Translations under genes and position numbers: made by a program | Shown: positions 1-5,614 of the stretch, in pieces | Layout: every line of letters begins with the position of its first letter | How positions within the stretch are numbered: position 1 is the stretch's first letter | NCBI GenBank assembly: GCA_964519515.1 | Contig: CAZFIJ010000080.1 | Coordinates: 1-17,862, forward strand | DNA: 17,862 bases | Reading direction: 5' to 3' | DNA from: Korarchaeum sp964519515 | GTDB lineage: Archaea; Korarchaeota; Korarchaeia; Korarchaeales; Korarchaeaceae | Notes under the pieces: generated by a model | Told to the model about the DNA's origin: nothing | The model's input: only the letters and a program-made list of their open reading frames with translations | The model's database searches: none

Positions 1-616
1 TACCAAAAGGTATTCTCTGAGCAGCCGCTTTTATAGCGTAAACGCCGGCCTCCCCGGTTCCCAAAGATGAGACGCCCACCCCATCTACATCGAACACGAA
101 CCTCCCGTAAGCCCCTCTGAATATCCTCATGTTCGTTGGCCCTGCGACTATCGCGCCCCTCACTTTCGGAAGCAAGTTGCTCCTCAAGAGCTCATAGGTC
201 CCCCTGCTGAACCCCTCAGCATCGCAAACAGCTGCTAATACGACGCCCTTCCCCTCACCCTCTGGGAGGCTCATAATAGCTTCTATCATCGCTGCTAAGG
301 CGCCCTTATCGTCGTAAGCCCCCAATCCATAGAAGGTATCGCCCTCTAACTCTCCCCATGGGTTCCTAGTCCAATCCGAATATAACTCGAATGTGTCTGT
401 ATGAGCTAAGAAGAGGATATTATCCTCCTTCAGGTTCTTGAATGCTATCAAGTTTCCGGCGCAGTCCTTGACAGGTTGATGCACAACTTTATCGGTATAC
501 CTAGCTAGTAGATCCTGGAGGTAGTATACGAGCTCTCCCTCCTTCCCCCTGAAGCTCTTTATCCCTACTAGATCAATTAATATGTTTTTCAATCTCTCCC
601 TATCTATCTGGCTCAT
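1..616 (-). CDS. M20-family metallopeptidase (partial, C-terminus outside window)
   Basis: About 205 N-terminal residues of an M20 (ArgE/DapE/CPG2-like) zinc peptidase or deacylase, read from ATG at 616 and cut by the window edge. Visible motifs are the first metal-site motif AHTDTFE (H72, D74), the bridging-Asp motif GAYDDKGA (D102) and the third motif CDAEGFSRG (131-139). In active M20 enzymes the third motif reads DEE, where the first Glu is the general base and the second a metal ligand; here it reads D132-A133-E134, so the ligand is kept and the base is Ala. The start lies 11 bases after the stop of the proteasome beta gene on the same strand, so the two are probably co-transcribed and this protein may act on peptides, or may be a non-catalytic paralogue. 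Substrate is unknown. Family assignment is firm; activity is doubtful. Confidence 0.85.
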   Translation of the reverse strand, partial: MSQIDRERLKNILIDLVGIKSFRGKEGELVYYLQDLLARYTDKVVHQPVKDCAGNLIAFKNLKEDNILFLAHTDTFELYSDWTRNPWGELEGDTFYGLGAYDDKGALAAMIEAIMSLPEGEGKGVVLAAVCDAEGFSRGTYELLRSNLLPKVRGAIVAGPTNMRIFRGAYGRFVFDVDGVGVSSLGTGEAGVYAIKAAAQRIPFG

Positions 617-627
617 TCAAAATCTCC

Positions 628-1224
628 TCATGCTGTCCTAACAGGTACGAACTCCATCCTGCTTCCCTTACTCGTTATTATGAGGAGATCTATGCCATCA
701 CCGGAGAGGGCATCTCTAGATATAGCTTCCCTCATAGCCCTCTCAGCGAGCTCAACGGCTTCCTTCTCGCTCATACCTTCCCTAAAGAACCTCTCCAGTA
801 TTCCCGTCGCTATCTGGGCTCCGCTTCCCACAGCAGAGAAGTTCTCCTCCATTAAGCCTCCCGCGGGATCTAAGACGAATATCTTGGGGCCGCTATTATC
901 TATTCCCCCGACGACGAGTTCAGCGTAATATATCCCACTGAATCTTCCCTGATAAAGCATTATTGAGAGCAACTTCGCGACATTCGTTGGAGTAGCAGCT
1001 TTCTCATTCTCAAGCTCATACATAGTTATGTTATACTTTAGGACATCCACGAGCTCCTGGAAGTCGCCGGGTAGACCGGCTGTAGACACACCTACTCTCT
1101 CATTTATCAGGAATACCTTTCTAGCGGACTTACTCAGGATGAATCCATTATAAGAGACTCTCCTATCTGCAGCTAGCACGACTCCTCCATCAAATCTGAG
1201 CCCCAGGGCTGTCGCTAGTACCAC
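628..1224 (-). CDS. psmB: 20S proteasome beta subunit, probably a non-catalytic paralogue
   Basis: A 198-residue subunit of the inner beta rings of the cytoplasmic 20S proteasome. The N-terminus ATALGLRFDGGVVLAADRR, residues DALSGDGIDLLI near the C-terminus and the length fit the family. Aligning G8, D20 and K36 with Gly5, Glu17 and Lys33 of the Thermoplasma beta subunit puts Ala4 at the nucleophilic Thr1 position, and only three residues precede it instead of a usual propeptide. From memory, Sulfolobus has a second beta subunit beginning ATAIGL that is regarded as inactive, so this looks like the structural member of a two-beta proteasome; the catalytic partner would be elsewhere. Start is GTG at 1224, supported by GAGGGGTG at 1229-1236. 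tRNA-Thr ends only 22 bases upstream, leaving little room for a private promoter. The M20 gene follows. Confidence 0.93.
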   Translation of the reverse strand: MVLATALGLRFDGGVVLAADRRVSYNGFILSKSARKVFLINERVGVSTAGLPGDFQELVDVLKYNITMYELENEKAATPTNVAKLLSIMLYQGRFSGIYYAELVVGGIDNSGPKIFVLDPAGGLMEENFSAVGSGAQIATGILERFFREGMSEKEAVELAERAMREAISRDALSGDGIDLLIITSKGSRMEFVPVRTA

Positions 1225-1246
1225 CTTAACACCCCTCTTTCATATA

Positions 1247-1321
1247 AGCCCCGGGCGGGATTCGAACCCGCGCCCTCCGCCTTACCAAGGCGGCGCTCCG
1301 ACCGGGCTGAGCTACCGGGGC
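1247..1321 (-). tRNA. tRNA-Thr (anticodon GGT)
   Basis: A complete cloverleaf on the minus strand: acceptor GCCCCGG/CCGGGGC, D stem GCTC/GAGC, anticodon stem CCGCC/GGCGG with loop TTGGTAA (anticodon GGT, reading ACC/ACU), five-base variable loop, and T arm GCGGG-TTCGAAT-CCCGC. Discriminator is T and CCA is not encoded. No intron is present. Its TATA box lies at 1344-1351 in the end of the C25 peptidase gene, and the proteasome gene starts 22 bases downstream on the same strand, so tRNA and mRNA may share a transcript. Confidence 0.96.
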
Positions 1322-1343
1322 CCACTTAAGTCAACTTGACTCA

Positions 1344-1351
1344 TTTATAAA
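1344..1351 (-). promoter_or_regulatory. TATA box of tRNA-Thr
   Basis: The perfect palindrome TTTATAAA is centred 26 bases upstream of the tRNA-Thr 5' end, the usual archaeal TATA-to-start distance. It overlaps the stop codon of the C25 peptidase gene (1345-1347), so the tRNA promoter is embedded in the end of the preceding gene. Confidence 0.6.
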
Positions 1352-2997
1352 TAATACCGGGATCCCCTGGGGAGTTTGAGGAGAATCGATATCGTGACTA
1401 AAACTATCACTAGAATTGAGATATATGGCAGAAGCTTCATAAAATCAACGCTCTCCCTTATCTCAACTTCAATTTTATCCCCCGGACTGAAGTAACCTGC
1501 GTAAGCAGTCGATAGCGTAGTTATATATATGAAAGTCCCTTCATCATCCTCGAACCAATTTGAGTATAAACTCGGTTTATCAGAATCGATAGAAGGAGAT
1601 CCTCTCTCAGGTACCCTCAAGAATATAGTTGGCGTCTCATTCATGATCCTTATCCGATAGACCCCCTCTTCCTCTCTCACCTCGAAGGGGAGGTTATTCG
1701 GCCTCAACTTGAGGGTAGGATCTCCTAAGAGTAGCTCATTCGCAGCTCCCTCACCGGACTTACCTCTCGATTCCCTTATGCGTAAGTTGTTCACTATCCT
1801 GACGGCATCCCCCAAGCTCTCCCCACTCATCAGAAGCATTAACATTAGATCCGGGTAAGAAGTCCCGAACTCCGAGCCGACGCTGAATTCCACCTTAGTT
1901 GAGCCTATGTATGCTAGAGCGCCTGAGTCCAGGAAGGAGTAAGCAACGGATTCCTCAGGGTTGATCAGGTCTTCGAACTTGAGGGTATCACATGAGAGCG
2001 TAATTATTATAGATCCGGGGATTATCGAGCCCCTTATAGTAGAAGCTGTGATCACGGGATACTCGTCAGATTTCAGGGCCATAACGTAAGGGTTCCCGTG
2101 GAGCGATAGGTAAATGATGCTCCTACCCCTTAACAAAGATCTGGCGAGATCCCCCGTCAAGTTCGAGTAGCTTAAGTCGGGGTGGTAGATCTTAGAGGGC
2201 AGGCCCATGAGAGAGGAGATTCTTTCGACCTTCCTCGCGAGGGGGAGATCCTCAACTAGGGAGATCCCGACCAATTCACGGGGAACCTGAAGTAATTCGC
2301 TAGCTAAGAGCATGAGGAAAGGTGTTTCTATATAGTTCCCAGCGATGAAGCCGAAGGAAGTATCTATATACGGGTCATCATCTATTTTCGTCATTATCTC
2401 CAGCAAACGCGTGTACCTCTGATAGTTATCCTTGGTGAGGGGCCTCGTCACCACGATGACATACGAGACGTTCCTCAAGAGCGAAGGATCGAAGTTAAAT
2501 TCAGCGTCTAAAAGGGATGCATTCCTCAACAGAGCTGTGTAACTCGCCAGAAAGGAGTATTCGATTCCATCTGAACTGTAGAATAATACGGAGACATCTC
2601 TTCCCCTCGAAAGTTTGTCCTCAAACTTATCAGTGTCATTGATCAGGGCAAATATGTCCCGGACCGAGATCTCTTCGAGAGATTCCGATGCGTAGAGGAG
2701 AGCATAAGCCAGCTTGTGTGGATCTAGCTTCTCAATAAGTTTATCATTATATTCATCTTTAGGTAATATATTAAATGAAACATCGTAACTGGAAATTATA
2801 TTTTTCAGCCTTTCAGTATTACTTGTTAATATAATTCTCATATTTCCCTCCTTAACACGTGGAAGTGTTGGGATTAAGCTCGCTAAACTCTCAGATACTA
2901 GGATACTGACTCCATCATGCTCGGAGGATACGGGGATACATTGAAGTACTATCATCAGTATCAAGAATTGAGCTCTCAAGCTCTCACTTCTCTTCAC
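1345..2997 (-). CDS. Membrane-anchored C25 (gingipain-like, caspase-fold) cysteine peptidase
   Basis: A 550-residue protein from GTG at 2997. The reading frame is open further upstream to 3069, but this GTG follows AGGAAG, overlaps the end of the 113-residue gene by 14 bases, and begins a signal peptide (Lys/Arg then a hydrophobic stretch ending near residue 24). A second hydrophobic segment lies about 20 residues before a short basic tail, predicting an exported protein held by a C-terminal membrane anchor. The region at 290-440 resembles peptidase family C25: IIYLSLHGNP holds candidate His300, IIITLSCDT holds candidate Cys336, then SGALAYIGSTK and GDPTLKLRP. The 36-residue His-Cys spacing is close to that of gingipain RgpB (33). 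By inference it is an extracytoplasmic Arg/Lys-type or self-processing protease; specificity cannot be read. The N-terminal half is unassigned. Confidence 0.72.
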   Translation of the reverse strand: MKRSESLRAQFLILMIVLQCIPVSSEHDGVSILVSESLASLIPTLPRVKEGNMRIILTSNTERLKNIISSYDVSFNILPKDEYNDKLIEKLDPHKLAYALLYASESLEEISVRDIFALINDTDKFEDKLSRGRDVSVLFYSSDGIEYSFLASYTALLRNASLLDAEFNFDPSLLRNVSYVIVVTRPLTKDNYQRYTRLLEIMTKIDDDPYIDTSFGFIAGNYIETPFLMLLASELLQVPRELVGISLVEDLPLARKVERISSLMGLPSKIYHPDLSYSNLTGDLARSLLRGRSIIYLSLHGNPYVMALKSDEYPVITASTIRGSIIPGSIIITLSCDTLKFEDLINPEESVAYSFLDSGALAYIGSTKVEFSVGSEFGTSYPDLMLMLLMSGESLGDAVRIVNNLRIRESRGKSGEGAANELLLGDPTLKLRPNNLPFEVREEEGVYRIRIMNETPTIFLRVPERGSPSIDSDKPSLYSNWFEDDEGTFIYITTLSTAYAGYFSPGDKIEVEIRESVDFMKLLPYISILVIVLVTISILLKLPRGSRYYL

Positions 2998-3325
2998 ACA
3001 TCTTCCTGAGCATGACGATGTAGTGCGAGTTTCCGAAACCGTATTCCCTGATAACTCCCTCCAGATCATGGGAGATGAAGCACGGACTGTTACAAGTGGG
3101 AGTTCTCTTCACGTAGAAGGCCACTATTCTCCACTCATCATCTCCCTTCATCATCCCAGCGAGCTCCGGGAGCTTCCGCTTGGACGAGAGGATCCCCTTG
3201 AGGAAAGCTATAGTAAGATCTGATATAAATTTTAATGATTTTTCCGATGAATATCCATAAAATTTCGCTAAATCTCTCACAGCGGAAGAGATAGCCCCCT
3301 CTAGATCCTCCACTTCCTCCCCCAT
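2984..3325 (-). CDS. Hypothetical protein, 113 aa, upstream partner of the C25 peptidase
   Basis: I do not recognise this family. It is a soluble-looking, charged protein with a predicted helical N-terminal half (acidic start, then residues rich in Leu, Ile and Lys) and a C-terminal half with a Cys-x3-Cys (PTCNSPCF), two His and a further Cys near the end. No signal peptide or membrane segment is visible. Start is ATG at 3325; a TATA-like element at 3351-3360 lies about 30 bases upstream, so the transcript would have a very short leader or none. Its last codons overlap the first codons of the C25 peptidase gene by 14 bases, which implies translational coupling and perhaps a joint role, for instance as a chaperone or cytoplasmic regulator. 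That role is speculation. Confidence 0.7.
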   Translation of the reverse strand: MGEEVEDLEGAISSAVRDLAKFYGYSSEKSLKFISDLTIAFLKGILSSKRKLPELAGMMKGDDEWRIVAFYVKRTPTCNSPCFISHDLEGVIREYGFGNSHYIVMLRKMCEEK

Positions 3326-3350
3326 GGAACACCCGACTATCGCGTGTTAC

Positions 3351-3360
3351 GCACTTAAAA
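3351..3360 (-). promoter_or_regulatory. Probable TATA box of the 113-aa gene / C25 peptidase operon
   Basis: TTTTAAGTGC on the minus strand is centred about 31 bases upstream of the ATG at 3325. It lies between the end of tRNA-Gly and the gene, giving the pair a promoter separate from the tRNA. Confidence 0.4.
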
Positions 3361-3405
3361 TGATGCCTCTCGAAGACCGCTAAATTATGAGAGAAATACC
3401 TTATA

Positions 3406-3479
3406 TGCGGCCGCCGGGATTTGAACCCGGGTCTCCGGCTTGGAGGGCCGGCATCCTGTCCAGGCTAGACTACGGCCGC
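3406..3479 (-). tRNA. tRNA-Gly (anticodon TCC), with C at position 33
   Basis: A complete cloverleaf on the minus strand: acceptor GCGGCCG/CGGCCGC, D stem GTCT/GGAT, anticodon stem CCGGC/GCCGG, T arm CCGGG-TTCAAAT-CCCGG, discriminator A, no encoded CCA and no intron. The anticodon loop reads CCTCCAA, so the anticodon is TCC (Gly, GGN) and the base before it, position 33, is C instead of the nearly universal T. Moving the loop by one to obtain T33 (anticodon CCA, Trp) breaks the anticodon stem, so Gly is the supported reading. Confidence 0.93.
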
Positions 3480-3500
3480 CGTCCTACGTTATAGTAGCGA

Positions 3501-3509
3501 TCTAAAAAC
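3501..3509 (-). promoter_or_regulatory. TATA box of tRNA-Gly
   Basis: GTTTTTAGA on the minus strand is centred 26 bases upstream of the tRNA-Gly 5' end. Confidence 0.5.
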
Positions 3510-3560
3510 ATTACGACCTAAGCCCTCCCTCAGGACCGCTACCCTCCAGTGAGCTAGTTA

Positions 3561-3670
3561 CTGATTTTAGGTAAAAAATATTATAAAATACAGTATAGTA
3601 GAAAGTCATATAATATTATTAGAATTTTTTGTTAATTTTATATAAAATAAATCGGTAAATATAAAAATTA
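3561..3670. other. AT-rich intergenic island upstream of tfb
   Basis: 110 bases with only 15 G or C (about 86% AT) in a genome of clearly higher GC. It holds repeated TATAAAATA-like and AATATTAT-like words but no long direct repeat, ORF or RNA fold that I can see. It separates the minus-strand tRNA-Gly from the plus-strand tfb promoter. It could be an upstream activating or easily melted region; no origin-recognition-box dyads or orc1/cdc6 gene are visible, so I do not call it an origin. Confidence 0.6.
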
Positions 3671-3701
3671 TTCCTGGCGTATTACCCAGCCTATAAGCTT
3701 G

Positions 3702-3719
3702 ACGAAAGATTTATATATA
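3702..3719 (+). promoter_or_regulatory. BRE plus TATA box of tfb
   Basis: A purine-rich BRE-like ACGAAAG directly followed by ATTTATATATAA. Transcription would start near 3740, about 16 bases before the GTG start at 3756. The element lies inside the longest open reading frame, which argues against that frame's TTG start at 3699. Confidence 0.65.
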
Positions 3720-3755
3720 ATACTTTCGGATTATCTTCGGCAATATGCTAATGGG

Positions 3756-4769
3756 GTGGTGAGTCAACTGCCTAAGGAATCCGAGGGGCGGGATGCCCCA
3801 GATTCTCCCGGTGAGGAGATCAGGTGCCCTAGATGCGGTAGTAAGAATGTTGTCGAAGACCCGAATACTGGGGACCTAGTCTGTCAGAACTGCGGGTTGA
3901 TACTGGATTCAAGTGCACTAGACTTCTCTAAGGATTGGAGAGCCTTCGATTCGGATGAGTATATTGAGAGAGCTCATGCTGGTGCTCCTATAACTCCTCT
4001 AAGACCCGGATTTGGTCTAGACACCGATATAGTTCTCACTAAGGGGGCCAGTAAGAAGTCCGTGAATCTCCTGAAGAGAGCTCAGAAGCACGCTGCAGAT
4101 TCCAAGGAGAAGACGATAGAGCCAGCCCTTAGGAAGATAAGGGATGCAGCAGATTCCCTAGTCCTCCCGCAGGAGACGATAGAGGATGCAGCAACTCTCT
4201 ATAGAATGGCTGCTAGGGCTGGACTCGTTAAGGGGAGGAGTATGGATGCGATGGTAGCTGCCGTCATTTACGCTGCTTGTAGGAGGACAGATGTGCCAAA
4301 GACTCTGGAGGAGATATCAAAATTCTTCGCTTTGGAGGAAAAGGAGATCGGAAGGAGCTTCAGGTTCCTCTTCAGGAAATTGGGGATACAGATCCCTCCA
4401 CCCAAGCCTGAGAACTTCGTCTATCTGATAGCATCTAAGCTCTCGCTACCGGAGGAAGTGGCGACGCAAGCAATCAGGATAATAAAGATAGCGAAAAGGA
4501 ACGGAGCTACTATGGGGAGAGAACCCGTTGGAGTAGCAGCGGCAGCAGTATATATGGCGTGTCAGGAGCTGGGGCTTCATAGGACGCAGAGGGAGTTAGC
4601 ACAAGCAGCTAATGTCACAGAAGTCACAGTTAGGAACAGGTATAAGGAGCTGATAGCGAGAGCTAGGAACGATTGGCTCGAGGAGATAGGTGAGGAGAAG
4701 CTGAACGAACTGAGGAGGAGAGTAGCGGAGTACATGAAAGTCTCGCAAGCCGCTCAACCCGTTAAGTAA
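3756..4769 (+). CDS. tfb: Transcription initiation factor TFB (TFIIB)
   Basis: A 337-residue general transcription factor that binds the TBP-TATA complex and BRE and recruits RNA polymerase. Order: N-terminal zinc ribbon with C24, C27, C43 and C46 (CPRCG, then CQNCG); B-reader/linker region around ALDFSKDWRAFD; and two cyclin repeats, at roughly 110-205 and 205-310, with the typical AAAVYMACQ and RTQRELA segments. The frame is open back to a TTG at 3699, but a strong BRE/TATA lies in that stretch, so GTG at 3756 is chosen (GTG at 3759 is equally possible). Rpo12, signal peptidase and TBP genes follow on the same strand, grouping core transcription genes. No missing residues were noticed. Archaeal genomes often carry several TFBs; this one looks complete. 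Confidence 0.95.
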   Translation: MVSQLPKESEGRDAPDSPGEEIRCPRCGSKNVVEDPNTGDLVCQNCGLILDSSALDFSKDWRAFDSDEYIERAHAGAPITPLRPGFGLDTDIVLTKGASKKSVNLLKRAQKHAADSKEKTIEPALRKIRDAADSLVLPQETIEDAATLYRMAARAGLVKGRSMDAMVAAVIYAACRRTDVPKTLEEISKFFALEEKEIGRSFRFLFRKLGIQIPPPKPENFVYLIASKLSLPEEVATQAIRIIKIAKRNGATMGREPVGVAAAAVYMACQELGLHRTQRELAQAANVTEVTVRNRYKELIARARNDWLEEIGEEKLNELRRRVAEYMKVSQAAQPVK

Positions 4770-4780
4770 TATATAAAAAG
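4767..4780 (+). promoter_or_regulatory. TATA box of rpo12, overlapping the tfb stop codon
   Basis: TAATATATAAAAAG begins with the TAA stop of tfb. Transcription would start near 4800, just ahead of the GGAGGTG Shine-Dalgarno and the TTG start of rpo12. Confidence 0.55.
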
Positions 4781-4812
4781 GTGTGCATGACTCAGGCTCG
4801 GGAGGTGCTCGA

Positions 4813-4956
4813 TTGTACCAATGCCTGAGATGCGGGTACATCTTCACTAAGGAGGAGATGGAAGAGTACTTCAAAGACTTCAAGTGTCCTAGGTGCGGTT
4901 ATAGGATATTGAAGAAAGTGAGGAAGGAGGAACCGAAAGTAGTGAAGGCGATCTGA
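4813..4956 (+). CDS. rpo12: DNA-directed RNA polymerase subunit Rpo12 (RpoP)
   Basis: A 47-residue zinc-ribbon subunit of archaeal RNA polymerase, the counterpart of eukaryotic Rpb12. The protein begins LYQCLRCGYIF and contains KCPRCGYRILKKVRK; the CxxC pairs (C4, C7 and C22, C25) bind zinc and the basic RILKKVRKE tail is characteristic. The normal length is 44-50 residues. The start is TTG at 4813, set by GGAGGTG at 4801-4807 six bases upstream; no ATG in this frame would preserve the first Cys pair. It follows tfb by 43 bases and the signal peptidase gene starts one base after its stop. Confidence 0.93.
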   Translation: MYQCLRCGYIFTKEEMEEYFKDFKCPRCGYRILKKVRKEEPKVVKAI

Positions 4957-4957
4957 A

Positions 4958-5506
4958 ATGAGTGGAGGTAGATCTATAAAGAGGGAGATAATATCCCTAA
5001 TCGCAATACTGATATTATTCCTACTGATATTCCAAGTGATAATCCCGAATATCTCCGGAGTACCTACGCCATTCACTGTAGTGACCTCAGGTTCTATGAG
5101 GCCCACTTTAGAACCAGGGGATTTCATAATAGTCGTGGGTTGCGATCCCTATCAGCTCAAGGAGGGAGATATAATAGTTTTCAAGGTCCCCTGGTCTGAG
5201 AACATGATAGTTCATAGGATAATCAAGGTAGAGAGAGGGCCTGATGGACCTATCTTTTATACGAAGGGAGATAATAATTTGATAGCGGATCCAGGGTATA
5301 GGAAGCCCTCAGATATATACGGGAAGGTCCTGACGGATGAGAGGGGAAACGTACTATTTAGGGTGCCCTGGATAGGTTACTTCCTCGAGGTGCTCCAGAT
5401 ACTCCCAGTGAAGGTGGCACTAGCTGGTCTCATCGTCGGTTACCTGATATACGATTACTCGAAGGAGATGAAGTTAAGATCGGATGAACTTCAAGGGGAC
5501 TCCTAG
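4958..5506 (+). CDS. Signal peptidase I (S26B, archaeal/ER type)
   Basis: A 182-residue membrane-bound protease that removes signal peptides from exported proteins. Order: one N-terminal membrane segment at about 10-32; the nucleophile motif VTSGSMRPTLEPGD with Ser46; VHRI with His86, where bacterial enzymes have Lys; TKGDNN with Asp105; and a second hydrophobic segment near 148-168 before a charged tail, so both ends probably face the cytoplasm. The Ser/His/Asp set is typical of archaeal and ER enzymes. ATG at 4958 lies one base after the rpo12 stop, so the two are probably translated from one mRNA. It would process the exported C25 peptidase encoded nearby among many other substrates. Confidence 0.92.
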   Translation: MSGGRSIKREIISLIAILILFLLIFQVIIPNISGVPTPFTVVTSGSMRPTLEPGDFIIVVGCDPYQLKEGDIIVFKVPWSENMIVHRIIKVERGPDGPIFYTKGDNNLIADPGYRKPSDIYGKVLTDERGNVLFRVPWIGYFLEVLQILPVKVALAGLIVGYLIYDYSKEMKLRSDELQGDS

Positions 5507-5558
5507 CCCTGAGCGTACGCGAAGGGGTCTCGATAATCGTGATATGCGTGAGCACCTA

Positions 5559-5569
5559 CTTATATATAG
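5559..5569 (+). promoter_or_regulatory. TATA box of tbp
   Basis: CTTATATATAG lies about 50 bases before the tbp ATG, predicting a start near 5590 and a leader of about 25 bases that contains GGTGA (5604-5608). A second TATA-like element, CCTTAAATAGG at 5581-5591, lies about 29 bases before the ATG and would give a nearly leaderless transcript. Confidence 0.55.
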
Positions 5570-5614
5570 TGGTTACCGTGCCTTAAATAGGAATGTGATA
5601 TATGGTGAAAAATC

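Noticed and set aside
2998..3069. Longer C25 peptidase starting at 3069
   Set aside because: The extra 24 residues would precede the signal peptide and overlap the 113-residue gene much further; the GTG at 2997 has a ribosome site and gives a proper signal peptide.
3436..3452. Reading this tRNA as Trp (anticodon CCA)
   Set aside because: It would put T at 33 but the anticodon stem would contain C-A and G-G mismatches; the Gly reading has a perfect stem.
3561..3670. AT-rich island as a replication origin or CRISPR leader
   Set aside because: No origin recognition boxes, no orc1/cdc6 neighbour, and no regularly spaced repeats next to it.
3699..3755. N-terminal extension of TFB from TTG at 3699
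   Set aside because: A strong BRE/TATA box lies within it and the translated residues do not resemble a TFB N-terminus.
4596..5127. Two minus-strand reading frames opposite tfb, rpo12 and the signal peptidase gene
   Set aside because: Both are antisense to recognised genes and show no family features.
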